DNA from: Bacteroidota bacterium
GTDB lineage: Bacteria > Bacteroidota > Ignavibacteria > Ignavibacteriales > Melioribacteraceae
NCBI GenBank assembly: GCA_018818065.1
Contig: JAHISV010000007.1
Location: 186,001 to 250,000, forward strand
DNA length: 64,000 bases
Reading direction: 5' to 3'
The notes under the pieces are model-generated. The model did not search any database, was not told the origin of the DNA, and saw only the letters and a list, made by a program, of their open reading frames with translations. Each line of letters begins with the position of its first letter. The stretch's first letter is position 1. Shown here one piece after another: positions 26,140-34,663 of this stretch. A program made the position numbers and the translations under genes.

Positions 26140-26982
26140 ATGAAAACACTAATCTATTCTTTTCTAATTATCCTATCACTTTCCATCACTTATGGTCAAA
26201 ACTCTCAGAATGATGAGATTTCTGGCATTACAGGCTGCGCAATGGATTATATGGAAGGGGCGCTGTCAGGAGACGCCGAACGAATTGCCAGAGCGCTTCA
26301 TCCCGATTTTAACAAAGTTTATCCATTTATCTATCCTGCTACACAAAAGACCACACTTGTATACGCCACTTACTCGGGACTTGTGGAATACACCCGATCG
26401 AATGGAATGTTCGTGGAACCGAACGAAAGAAACATCAAGGTAAAGATCCTGGACATCGAAAAAGAACTTGCCACTGTGCTTGTAACTTCTGTTAAATTTT
26501 ACGATTACCTTCTTATGGAGAAAGTGGAAAGTGAGTGGAAAATACTTAACGTATTGTGGGTGCCAAATAAAATTGCAGATAGTAATTCAGGGAATGATAT
26601 TGAGTTGGAAGAGGCAGCAATTGAAAAAACTGCAAGGAATTATGCTGAAGGATATTTTACAGGTGACGCAAACAGGATGACGCAGGCTATCCATCCCGAA
26701 ATATATAAGTCGACATCAAACATTATTGAGAAAACAGGCAAAAAAGCATTTAGAAATATGGGCTCTTCTTTGCTGATTGAGGCTGCCGCCGGCGGACGAG
26801 GCAAGATACCTGAGAGTGAATGGAAAATCACCTTCGAAGTTTTGGATATCTTTAATAATATTGCCTCGGCTAAAATTTTCACTTCGCAATTCAATGACTA
26901 TTTACATCTTGTAAAAATAGGCGGGGAATGGAAAATAGTAAATGTGCTTTGGCAGAGCGGACCCGAATACAAACGCAATTAA
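26140..26982 (+). CDS. Secreted protein with two tandem lumazine-binding-like (NTF2-fold) domains
   Basis: 280 residues from the ATG at 26140 with a GGGGGGAC site before it. A signal peptide ends near LSITYG. Two copies of one domain follow: YMEGALSGDAERIARALHPDF with EWKILNVLW (about 25-145) and YAEGYFTGDANRMTQAIHPEI with EWKIVNVLW (about 165-275). They match the SnoaL/NTF2-like putative lumazine-binding family, which often binds small molecules or has lost catalysis. The tandem copy is an internal duplication. It is alone on the plus strand in this region and ends at a hairpin shared with the opposite strand. Confidence 0.8.
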   Translation: MKTLIYSFLIILSLSITYGQNSQNDEISGITGCAMDYMEGALSGDAERIARALHPDFNKVYPFIYPATQKTTLVYATYSGLVEYTRSNGMFVEPNERNIKVKILDIEKELATVLVTSVKFYDYLLMEKVESEWKILNVLWVPNKIADSNSGNDIELEEAAIEKTARNYAEGYFTGDANRMTQAIHPEIYKSTSNIIEKTGKKAFRNMGSSLLIEAAAGGRGKIPESEWKITFEVLDIFNNIASAKIFTSQFNDYLHLVKIGGEWKIVNVLWQSGPEYKRN

Positions 26983-26999
26983 TTTTAGGATTTTTGAGT

Positions 27000-27039
27000 G
27001 GGGATAGAGTGCTATTTAATGAGGATAAAAACTATCCCC
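27000..27039. terminator. Possible bidirectional hairpin between convergent units
   Basis: GGGGATAG at 27000-27007 pairs with CTATCCCC at 27032-27039 across a 24-base AT-rich loop. It lies 17 bases after the plus-strand stop and just beyond the end of the minus-strand Nudix relic. Weak T runs on both sides. Confidence 0.45.
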
Positions 27040-27045
27040 TCTAAA

Positions 27046-27333
27046 TTATTTTAATATTCCCATTTTTATAAAAGTGTCTGGTGTCTCAACAATCAAATCG
27101 AGCTCGTTTAGGTCAGAGTCTTCAACCTATTCGTAAGTTTAAAACTCATCATTAAGAGTCAAATCATTTTCATCAGTTTTACAATGAAAGAGGAGAAATA
27201 TCATGTAGACTTCTTTTTATGTCCCATCCGCGAAAGATTTGGTATATGATCCATCCTTGAAAAACACAGGACTAATGCTATGAATTTCAATGCCCAATTC
27301 TTCTTTAAGTTCACGTCTGAGGGCATCATTCAT
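27046..27333 (-). pseudogene. Nudix hydrolase pseudogene
   Basis: Reading the minus strand from the ATG at 27333 gives a 96-codon frame with three internal stop codons and no frameshift. It begins with the second half of a Nudix box (ALRRELKEELGIEI), continues with SPVFFKDGSYTKSF and, after a TAA, KEVYMIFLLFHCKT. After a further TAA and a TAG comes VEDSDLNELDLIVETPDTFIK, the usual Nudix C-terminal pattern, then a TAA. The first half of the Nudix box and everything before it is missing, so the gene is both truncated and stopped. It directly follows the stop of the lipoprotein gene at 27338. Confidence 0.75.
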
Positions 27334-27337
27334 ATAA

Positions 27338-28084
27338 CTAATCTCCTGAGACAAAAAATACCATCTTCCAACCTCCACCCTGGTTCATGAATCCTGCCCT
27401 ATAATCAATCGGGCTCCTTAATTCATTTTGGCGTACATAACCGATTGTACCGTCCTGAGTCTCTAATTCAACCCAGTCTTTCCCTGAGAGATTTAAAAGA
27501 TTTACTATCTCATAATTAAGAAAACTAATAGTTTTTGCCGCATTATCGGGTTTCGACTTCAACTTTACCTGAGGAGATATGATTGCTCCAAACTCAAATG
27601 CGTCAAACTCATCCGGCCAACGTGAATAGAGATAAGGGAACACGAACATCTTCTCCTCATAATTTTCCAAGGTGCCGCCTAAACCCAGGCAGGTTTTCAT
27701 TTCAAGCCAGAATTCTGATCTTTCTGAATCAAGATTCCAATAATTTATAAAATCCTTCTTCCCGTCGTCGCCGCCAAATGAAACCTTAATATTGTCATCA
27801 AGAATTGAGGTTATAAAACCAACATCTTTAGAATCCAAAGCATTAAGCAAACGACTCTTAAAGACTATGAAAGTACTATCCAGAGAAGATTCATCGACCG
27901 GAAGAACTCTGACCACTAAGCTATCGTATACGGAATCGTAACTTGGCTGTACATTTCCTTCCTGCTCATTCTGCATCGATTCATCAACCGGAAGCATTTT
28001 ATCATTCGGCCTGTTCTGGCAATTTGTAAACATTAAGAAGGCAAGAAACAAAGGTAAAAAAGTAAATCTCAGATTAATTAGCAT
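27338..28084 (-). CDS. Lipoprotein with SH3-like C-terminal domain
   Basis: 248 residues with a lipoprotein signal (LPLFLAFLMFTNC, Cys near 22). A low-complexity linker rich in Glu, Ser and Asp follows, then a domain of about 90 residues, and from about 170 an SH3-like unit (SPQVKLKSKPDNAAKTISFL, DWVELETQDGTIGYVRQNEL) of the bacterial SH3 type that binds peptidoglycan or proteins. It follows the Nramp-like gene by 13 bases, so the two are co-transcribed. Function unknown. Confidence 0.75.
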   Translation of the reverse strand: MLINLRFTFLPLFLAFLMFTNCQNRPNDKMLPVDESMQNEQEGNVQPSYDSVYDSLVVRVLPVDESSLDSTFIVFKSRLLNALDSKDVGFITSILDDNIKVSFGGDDGKKDFINYWNLDSERSEFWLEMKTCLGLGGTLENYEEKMFVFPYLYSRWPDEFDAFEFGAIISPQVKLKSKPDNAAKTISFLNYEIVNLLNLSGKDWVELETQDGTIGYVRQNELRSPIDYRAGFMNQGGGWKMVFFVSGD

Positions 28085-28097
28085 TCCTGTTCCGAAA

Positions 28098-29357
28098 TTA
28101 GTAAATGAATTTGCTGATAATAAATATTAGTGAAAAAAGAATTAGAAAAATAATTCCGCACCAACTCAATATTTTCAGCCACTTTTTTGGTCTATCGGTT
28201 TCAGGCATAAAATCAGAAGTAACAACTTTGTAGTTAATAATTGCGAAAACCGGAGCAGCTAAAAAGGAAACGATTGCCGCAAAGTCGAGCAGTGTTTTCA
28301 GTCCGCTTGTAAATAGTCCGATAATGATGAGAGAAGTAATCACCATTAATATACCAAACCACCAGTAAAAAGAATCGACCGAAGTTTTGAGCTTAGTAGA
28401 AATTAGCTTTAAGGAACCCGCCAGAGTTCGCGGATAGGCATCGAAAACAGTTAGCGTTGTGCTCATCATTGTGATGAACACGATGGTAGCAATGATTATC
28501 TCGCTCCACTCGCCAATGGTCTTGGTATAAAGAGAAACAAGTTGTGATGAGAACACGACACCACTGTTGGAAAATGTTTCGCCGCTGCCGAACATAACAA
28601 AGGCACCTAAACCAACAAAAAATAGCGCCATTATTGTAGTGCCGATGTAGCCTATGTGGAAATCCACCAGCGCTTCTTTTAAGGTTGGTTTGTACCTGGT
28701 CTGCTTACTTCGTTCAATTGCCCAAAGTGAGGGCCATACAGAAGATTCAATAGGAGCAGGCATCCATCCCATTAATGCAAGCAGAAAAGCAATACCCGCG
28801 GCATCCCAAAGTTCCGGTTGAGTAACTGTTTGATGGAGGCGTGTGGGATCTTTAATAGCAATTGTTATCAGTACGGTGGCAATAGTTGTAATGGCAAGGA
28901 GGGCAATCATCACTTTCATTATGCTGTCAAGGAAAGAATATCGACCAACAAACAGAACCGCCATAGTAACTAATAATACAAAAAGACTTATGATCATGGG
29001 CGAAAACGTTAGTCCAAACAGGTTGGCACACAAACCAGCAGTTACCAGCGTTACTGCGGCCGCGTTAATGATTGAAGTAAATACATTCATAATAAAAAAT
29101 AACATTACAGTTGGCCGCCCAAGCTTGAGATAGCCTTCGAGAAGGGACTCACCTGTTGAGGCTGTATATCTATGTCCAAATTCAAAGAACGGGTACTTGA
29201 ATAAATTTATTAGCAGAACAAGAACCAGCAGGTCTAATCCGAAATTTGCTCCCGCCCTTGTTGATTGAATTAGATGTGAACCACCAATGGCTGCACCGGC
29301 AAAGAGAATTCCGGGACCGATTGTTTTAAGAAGATTTTTAACTTTACCGTCTTTCAT
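28098..29357 (-). CDS. Nramp-family transporter with altered metal-site motifs
   Basis: 419 residues and about 11 membrane segments. The start LLKTIGPGILFAGAAIGGSHLIQSTRAG aligns with the Nramp first helix, but the Asp-Pro-Gly-Asn that holds the metal is replaced by IGGSH at residues 24-28. The sixth helix reads LLALMGWMPAPIES where classical members have Met-Pro-His. So it belongs to an Nramp-related branch that may carry another ion or solute. It lies 114 bp after the APC permease gene and 13 bp before the SH3 lipoprotein gene. Confidence 0.85.
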   Translation of the reverse strand: MKDGKVKNLLKTIGPGILFAGAAIGGSHLIQSTRAGANFGLDLLVLVLLINLFKYPFFEFGHRYTASTGESLLEGYLKLGRPTVMLFFIMNVFTSIINAAAVTLVTAGLCANLFGLTFSPMIISLFVLLVTMAVLFVGRYSFLDSIMKVMIALLAITTIATVLITIAIKDPTRLHQTVTQPELWDAAGIAFLLALMGWMPAPIESSVWPSLWAIERSKQTRYKPTLKEALVDFHIGYIGTTIMALFFVGLGAFVMFGSGETFSNSGVVFSSQLVSLYTKTIGEWSEIIIATIVFITMMSTTLTVFDAYPRTLAGSLKLISTKLKTSVDSFYWWFGILMVITSLIIIGLFTSGLKTLLDFAAIVSFLAAPVFAIINYKVVTSDFMPETDRPKKWLKILSWCGIIFLILFSLIFIISKFIY

Positions 29358-29471
29358 AAGTTTAGTCTTTCTCGTCTGATTAATGGAAATGAAAAAAATA
29401 GTGAGATTAAGTTCTCGTAAAAATATAACCTTCCAAATGCTGAATCAACTAATCATATCTCATTAACATAA

Positions 29472-30779
29472 TTATTTCTTTTTCATGTTAAGATAGATTG
29501 GAATCCCGGCTATGAGTAACAACGTACCCCAAAATATAATTTCAAGTCCGGCACCCATAATTGCCCAGGCTGAATAGAGAAGAGCCAGACTTGCAATAAT
29601 AATATGTTTAATAAGTTCTTTTCTAGGCGTATTTGCCTTTGCTCTGAGAAGGAGCACAATTTGAGAAAGTGAAACAAAAAAGTATGGAACCAGGCAAGCA
29701 AGAGTAGCCAGCAGTATAATAAAGGTAAATTTATCAACCAATCCTTCTGTATAGTTAAGACTTATAAGCAAAGTGACCAGAATACTTGAACCGATTAGTC
29801 CTATTACCGGTGTTCCTCTCTCGGAAACTCTGCCAAAGATTAAAGGAAATACTTTGTCACGAGCGGCAGCCATCGGAATCTGTCCCTGCAGCAATATCCA
29901 GCCATTCAAAGCACCAAAGCAGGAAATTACTGCACCAGCTGCAACAAGGTATTGTGCCGAATCACCAAAAATAATTTTAGCGGCATCAGCAAAAGGCGCT
30001 GTTGATTTTGCAAGAATTTCCGGCGAAATAATCCCCATTACAGCCGCGGTTCCGCCTATATAAATAACAGCGGTGATAATGGTTCCCCACAACGTTGCCC
30101 TGGGAATTGTTACTTCCGGATTTTTAATATTTTCTGCCGGGATTGTTCCGGACTCCAACCCAAGAAACGCCCATAAAGTTAAAGCCGCAGTTGCTGTTAT
30201 GGCTGTAAAGTCCGATTCACCACTGAGGTTAAAGGGTATAAAATGATCGGGGTTTAAATAAAACAATCCAAAAAATGAGATTAGTATCAGCGGCACCAAC
30301 TTAAGTATTGTTGTTACTAACTGAAGAATGCCAGCCTTTTTTACTCCCATACAATTGACAATAGTTAAGAGCCAGATGGCGGCTAATGCCGTAAGGGAGG
30401 CAAGCATATAATTTGTGGATAAGACAGGTATAAAAACGGCAAGATAACCAACAAACGCAACTGCTATTGCAGCGTTAGCACACCATATGGAAACCCAGTA
30501 ACCCCATGCAACAAGGAAGCCTAAAAAACTGCCAAGCCCCGCTTTAGTATAGATATATGGTCCACCTGTTTGCGGCATCATCCTACTGAAACGAGAAAAA
30601 ACCAAGGCTAAAAGTACAGCTCCTGCCGATGTAAACAACCATCCCACAATACTTAATCCGCCAAATACTGCCAGAGCAGCCGGAAGCAGAAATATTCCTG
30701 AACCAATCATGTTACCAACAACTATTGAGGTTGTTGTCCAAATACCAAGTTCACGTTTAATTCTAGGATCTGAATTCAT
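29472..30779 (-). CDS. APC-superfamily amino acid permease
   Basis: 435 residues with 12 membrane segments. The N terminus holds TTTSIVVGNMIGSGIFLLPAAL, the typical first helix with the GSGIF substrate motif, and helix 6 holds LTLWAFLGLESGTIPAE. This is the AdiC/YjeH-like type that moves amino acids or amines. It follows the homocysteine methyltransferase gene by 30 bases on the same strand, so it is probably the last gene of the corrinoid methyl-transfer operon and may bring in the methylated substrate. That link is inference; MmuP, the S-methylmethionine carrier, is also an APC protein next to a homocysteine methyltransferase. Confidence 0.88.
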   Translation of the reverse strand: MNSDPRIKRELGIWTTTSIVVGNMIGSGIFLLPAALAVFGGLSIVGWLFTSAGAVLLALVFSRFSRMMPQTGGPYIYTKAGLGSFLGFLVAWGYWVSIWCANAAIAVAFVGYLAVFIPVLSTNYMLASLTALAAIWLLTIVNCMGVKKAGILQLVTTILKLVPLILISFFGLFYLNPDHFIPFNLSGESDFTAITATAALTLWAFLGLESGTIPAENIKNPEVTIPRATLWGTIITAVIYIGGTAAVMGIISPEILAKSTAPFADAAKIIFGDSAQYLVAAGAVISCFGALNGWILLQGQIPMAAARDKVFPLIFGRVSERGTPVIGLIGSSILVTLLISLNYTEGLVDKFTFIILLATLACLVPYFFVSLSQIVLLLRAKANTPRKELIKHIIIASLALLYSAWAIMGAGLEIIFWGTLLLIAGIPIYLNMKKK

Positions 30780-30809
30780 TGAGTCACTTCCAGTTAATAA
30801 TCGGAATAT

Positions 30810-31697
30810 TTATTTCCATGTATCTACAATTCGTCTGATAGCCCTGATATGATTCGGTGTTGTACCGCAACATCCACCAATAATTGAGACACCAACTGAT
30901 TTCATTGCTGCCAAATGATGAGCAAAAAACTCAGGCGTTTCCGGGTAGATCAGATGTCCTTCTCTCACTTCAGGAAGACCTGCATTTGATTGAATAATAA
31001 TTGGCAGGTCAGAAACATTTCTGAATTCCCGCGCGATTTCAATCATATTCTCAATTCCATTTCCGCAGTTGGAACCAATAATATCAGCGCCAACTTCCTT
31101 CAGTCCCTCAGCGGCAGATGATATGTTCGTTCCCATTACTGTAAAGTACCCGCGTGGAATTTTATCAAACGTCATAGTCGTCATAACAGGAGTATCTTTT
31201 GAAAGAGCTTTTACGGATTCGATGGCGATTGCTGCCTCGCGTAAATCAGTCATTGTTTCAAAACAGATTATGTCCACTCCAGCCTCAATTAGAACACGTG
31301 TTTGGCGTTCAAACGCTTCATAAAGTAATTCAGGTTCGGCATCACCATAAGGCAAAAGCATCTTGCCCGACGGTCCACAAGAACCTGATATATATGCTTT
31401 GTCACCAACAACTTTTCTAACGGCTTCAACCGCTCTCTTATTAATTTCATCAGCTTCTCCTTCTAATCCATATTCCTTCAATCTCAGGACTGTACCGCCA
31501 AAAGTGTTTGTCTGGATGATGTCAGCGCCTGCTTCAAGATAAAACCTGGCAATCTCTTCAATCACCTCCGGATGATCAAGATTCATTTTTTCAGGGCAGT
31601 CTCCTCTTTGAAGTCCGCGTTGAAAAAGCATACTACCCATTGCTCCGTCACCAACAAGAATCTCACCGGCTTTAATTCTCTCCAGTATTGTTTTCAT
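30810..31697 (-). CDS. Homocysteine S-methyltransferase domain protein (MetH N-terminal/BhmT type)
   Basis: 295 residues, a single homocysteine-binding TIM barrel. The start GEILVGDGAMGSMLFQRG and DIIQTNTFGG fit MetH N-terminal modules. The zinc cysteines are Cys211 in IGSNCGNG and Cys276-Cys277 in GGCCGTTP. It would take a methyl group, most likely from the corrinoid protein encoded 21 bases upstream, and form methionine from homocysteine. An alternative is a MmuM-like enzyme using S-methylmethionine directly. The separate corrinoid and activation genes in the same operon favour the first view. Confidence 0.9.
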   Translation of the reverse strand: MKTILERIKAGEILVGDGAMGSMLFQRGLQRGDCPEKMNLDHPEVIEEIARFYLEAGADIIQTNTFGGTVLRLKEYGLEGEADEINKRAVEAVRKVVGDKAYISGSCGPSGKMLLPYGDAEPELLYEAFERQTRVLIEAGVDIICFETMTDLREAAIAIESVKALSKDTPVMTTMTFDKIPRGYFTVMGTNISSAAEGLKEVGADIIGSNCGNGIENMIEIAREFRNVSDLPIIIQSNAGLPEVREGHLIYPETPEFFAHHLAAMKSVGVSIIGGCCGTTPNHIRAIRRIVDTWK

Positions 31698-31718
31698 TAA
31701 TTTCTCTCCCGCAAACTA

Positions 31719-32348
31719 TTATATCAACAGTTTAATTTGATCAATTGCATTGGCAGCATCAAACGCATAGGCATCGGCACCATACTCGTCCGCAATATTT
31801 TTTGTTACAGGCGCACCACCTATAATAGTTTTTATATTGCCCTCAGGATCTTTCTCTTTCAGCATACTAATAATTTCTTTCATTACCGGCATTGTAGTTG
31901 TTAACAAGGCAGATAACCCGACAACGTTCGCCTTCTCAATAATTGCTGTTTCAACAAACTGTTCGGATGCAACATCCTTTCCCAAATCAATAACATCATA
32001 ACCGGCACCTTTAAGCATAATGCCCACAAGATTCTTTCCTATATCATGAACATCCCCTTTTACGGTACCTAATACAATTTTGCCCATGCCGGGAATTTTA
32101 TCTCTTTCTAAAAGCGGTTTTATTTGATTAAGCCCTGCCTGCATTGCCTTAGCGGCAAGAAGAACATCCGGGAGAAATATTTCATGATTCTTAAATTGTT
32201 TCCCGATAATCCCAATTCCGGCAAGAAGACCATCATCCAATATTTCCTTTGGAGAAATGCCCTCCTTGATGGCGATACCCGTTAGCTCAAATACTTTTTC
32301 GTCATCACCCTGTTGAAGATATTCTGAGATTTGATTTAATAATTCCAT
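31719..32348 (-). CDS. Corrinoid (B12-binding) methyltransferase protein
   Basis: 209 residues, the normal size of MtbC/MttC-type corrinoid proteins. The helical cap domain (about 1-85) is followed by a Rossmann domain with the cobalt-ligand motif Asp99-x-His101-x-x-Gly104 in VKGDVHDIGKNL. The SxL motif appears as GLSALLTTTM and a GG motif as IIGGAPV. It carries the methyl group on cobalt between the MttB-family enzyme and the acceptor enzyme. Gaps to its neighbours are 18 and 21 bases. Confidence 0.93.
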   Translation of the reverse strand: MELLNQISEYLQQGDDEKVFELTGIAIKEGISPKEILDDGLLAGIGIIGKQFKNHEIFLPDVLLAAKAMQAGLNQIKPLLERDKIPGMGKIVLGTVKGDVHDIGKNLVGIMLKGAGYDVIDLGKDVASEQFVETAIIEKANVVGLSALLTTTMPVMKEIISMLKEKDPEGNIKTIIGGAPVTKNIADEYGADAYAFDAANAIDQIKLLI

Positions 32349-32366
32349 CTGGTTTCCAATATTGAT

Positions 32367-33053
32367 TTATTTTTTTAGGTTTTTCATTCTCGAAACACAT
32401 GTGTGATCGACGCAAGTAGAACAGAATTGAAAATTATTTCTAAACAGGTGAATTTCTTTTGGTCCTTTTATTATAACACCCGATACGGATTTTATGGGTT
32501 CCATAAGAAATGAATCACTCAAATGAACATCAATTTTTTCTGGTTTTAGAATTCTGAAAATCTCTGTCTGCCCAGCCAGATGCCACCCGCAATAACCCGG
32601 ACTATATCCGAGGACGGTTTCTTCTTCCCGTGAATTCCATTTTTCTGCGAAATAATCTTCCAGTAGACCAACTGAATTTTCAACCGCAAGGGATGCAATA
32701 GTATCCATCATTGAAGCGATTACTATCTCATTTTTGGTCATACATTCTTTGATTTTCTCTGTGACCACTCCCCCAACAGTAATGACAAAAAGAGCTATTT
32801 GATCGGCAGCGGAATAAATACTTTGCAGCGGATTTTCTTCTTCATTAAGTCCGGAGGCGTTGAAAATTTCATCAAAGATTTCTTTAGAAATTTCCTCTGC
32901 GAGATATTGCGGCTTTGCGGAGGATTGAAATATTTCAAGAGCAGAATAAAAGTCCAGTCGAATAGCCTCTTTTATTGTTGCCTGCTCAGGCACACCTTGT
33001 CTGCGGAGTACATCAGAAAACGAAGGTACTATTTGTGAAGTAATCAGTTCCAC
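32367..33053 (-). CDS. MetH-type reactivation domain protein
   Basis: 228 residues. The VLGYSPGYCGWHLAGQTEIF segment and the SFLMEPIKSVSGVI ending are the signature of the SAM-binding activation domain of B12-dependent methionine synthase, here as a separate protein. It would rescue oxidised cob(II)alamin on the neighbouring corrinoid protein with SAM and an electron donor. After the domain comes FCSTCVDHTCVSRM, a Cys-rich tail that could hold a metal or Fe-S cluster. The start is GTG; the TAG stop of the MttB gene shares its G with it (TAGTG), so translation is coupled. Confidence 0.88.
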   Translation of the reverse strand: MELITSQIVPSFSDVLRRQGVPEQATIKEAIRLDFYSALEIFQSSAKPQYLAEEISKEIFDEIFNASGLNEEENPLQSIYSAADQIALFVITVGGVVTEKIKECMTKNEIVIASMMDTIASLAVENSVGLLEDYFAEKWNSREEETVLGYSPGYCGWHLAGQTEIFRILKPEKIDVHLSDSFLMEPIKSVSGVIIKGPKEIHLFRNNFQFCSTCVDHTCVSRMKNLKK

Positions 33054-34513
33054 TACACTTCCCTCTCAGGCAGCGAACCCTGTCCATGTGTCTTAGCTTC
33101 CTGTTCCATAAGGTTAATTAACTCTTTTCTAACCTCATCAGTAAGGTGAGATGAACTATATTCGCTTACAAGTCTTTCCACCTCAGAATGCGCACGTTGA
33201 AGCAGTGTTGTTGAACCCTCTTCTATCCAGCGTGAACGGCTGGCACGATTAATAATACTGCCCGGGAAATGATGCTCCGTACGTAAGTGTTTTCTCGTAT
33301 GCTTGGAAATTAGCAGATGCTCTTCTTCAAGAAGTTCGGTAAAAAGAGAGATTGCGGGGAAATCATCCTTCGGTTCAATCCCCTTTATCATTCGCAGAGT
33401 TTTTCCACACACTTCATTATCGAAGACAAGTTTTTCCAGACTGAAACAGTTTTCAAAATCCATCATGCCGGGACCGGAGATATTGTTGATACCTGACAGG
33501 GCTGCCAGTGTGGCGCCCATTCCATCTTCAAGTCCTGCCTGAGCGTCAAGGAATTTCGAATCGCTTAGAGCAATATAGGCCTGGGTTGGAATTCCAAGGT
33601 ATTTGCCAATTTCATTATAAGCGCAATCAATCATCATGGTTTCAACGGCGCCCATGGGTGTGGTTTCGTACCTGATATCAAAAATTGCGGGCGAACCACC
33701 ATATAGAATTGGAGTTCCGGGATTTGTCATTTGGCTGATTACAATTCCGCTAAGAGTTTCTGCAGTATGTTGGATGAGAGTTCCTGTAAGAGTAACGGGA
33801 GAAATAAAACCAGCCATGGGCATACAGACAATTTCAACAGGAATTGAATATCTGGCGCAGTCCGTTAAATTCTGCGAGGAAACATCTCCCCACTTTAAGG
33901 GGGAAGTTGGACAAGCGGTAAATACAGAAAGTGGTTTCTCTTTCAATGCTTCCTTCGATCCCCTAACGGTTACAAGAAAGTTTTTCATAACCTCAAATGA
34001 TTCGGCTGTAAATGTGCCGGTAACAACAGGCTTACCGCTGTAAAGCAGACTAAGGAACAAACGATAACTATCCGCAAATTTATCTTGAACATCGGTAGGA
34101 ATAAACGCCGTACTTTGCGATGCTATGTATTTCAATTGATCGACAATTTTAACATACCGGATATAATCTTTTGTGAGAGGCTGCTTAATGTCCTGCGATT
34201 CGTAATCCAGAAAATTTATAGCAGAAGAGCCGGGAGTATAATGAATGTTATTACCAGAAAAATTATTTGTCTCATTGCCAGACGAGTCAAATAGTTGAAA
34301 ACTCTTAGGTACACTTTTGAGGGCACGCTCTATTATTTCATTCGTGAAGAACACTTTACTAGCATCATTTTCTATTCGCGCCCCGTAATCGGCTAGCTTA
34401 GAAACCAGTTCCGGGTTTTCGATTTTTACCCCAAGTTTGCAGAGTATATCTTTTGCCTCGGAAATGATTTGTTCTATCAGACTTTTCGAAAGGAATTTAA
34501 CTGTTGGTCTCAT
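33053..34513 (-). CDS. MttB-family methyltransferase without pyrrolysine
   Basis: 486 residues, full length for the trimethylamine methyltransferase family. The N-terminal helices (AKDILCKLGVKIENPE), the NIHYTPGSSAINFLDY segment and the later TLIQHTAETLSGIVISQM and ALSGINNISGPGMMDF blocks fit the MttB TIM barrel. There is no in-frame TAG inside the gene, so it is of the non-pyrrolysine group, which includes glycine betaine, proline betaine and carnitine demethylases. It would pass a methyl group from a quaternary or tertiary amine to the corrinoid protein. It is the first gene of the operon. The substrate is unknown. Confidence 0.9.
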   Translation of the reverse strand: MRPTVKFLSKSLIEQIISEAKDILCKLGVKIENPELVSKLADYGARIENDASKVFFTNEIIERALKSVPKSFQLFDSSGNETNNFSGNNIHYTPGSSAINFLDYESQDIKQPLTKDYIRYVKIVDQLKYIASQSTAFIPTDVQDKFADSYRLFLSLLYSGKPVVTGTFTAESFEVMKNFLVTVRGSKEALKEKPLSVFTACPTSPLKWGDVSSQNLTDCARYSIPVEIVCMPMAGFISPVTLTGTLIQHTAETLSGIVISQMTNPGTPILYGGSPAIFDIRYETTPMGAVETMMIDCAYNEIGKYLGIPTQAYIALSDSKFLDAQAGLEDGMGATLAALSGINNISGPGMMDFENCFSLEKLVFDNEVCGKTLRMIKGIEPKDDFPAISLFTELLEEEHLLISKHTRKHLRTEHHFPGSIINRASRSRWIEEGSTTLLQRAHSEVERLVSEYSSSHLTDEVRKELINLMEQEAKTHGQGSLPEREV

Positions 34514-34663
34514 CAGGATTGTCCCGACCTATGATAGAGAATAAAACGAATATCGTTTTTACATTTGTGATGAATATAGGGATATAAAGAATAAGTTGAA
34601 ACCCTCCATTCCCCGGCAAGGATGGAGTCAATTTAAAGAACCATGGCTAAGTGTAATTATTGC

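Noticed and set aside
27077-27097. GTGTCTGGTGTCTC stretch as another copy of the cassette repeat
   Set aside because: It falls in the reading frame of the Nudix relic, where it encodes part of VETPDTFIK, and matches the repeat only loosely.
27046-27333. Stop codon read-through or altered code in the Nudix frame
   Set aside because: Both TAA and TAG occur in the frame, all other genes use them as normal stops, and the start of the gene is missing. Decay is the simpler reading.
33053-34513. Pyrrolysine in the MttB-family gene
   Set aside because: The only in-frame TAG is the terminal stop at full family length, overlapped by the start of the next gene; there is no internal TAG.
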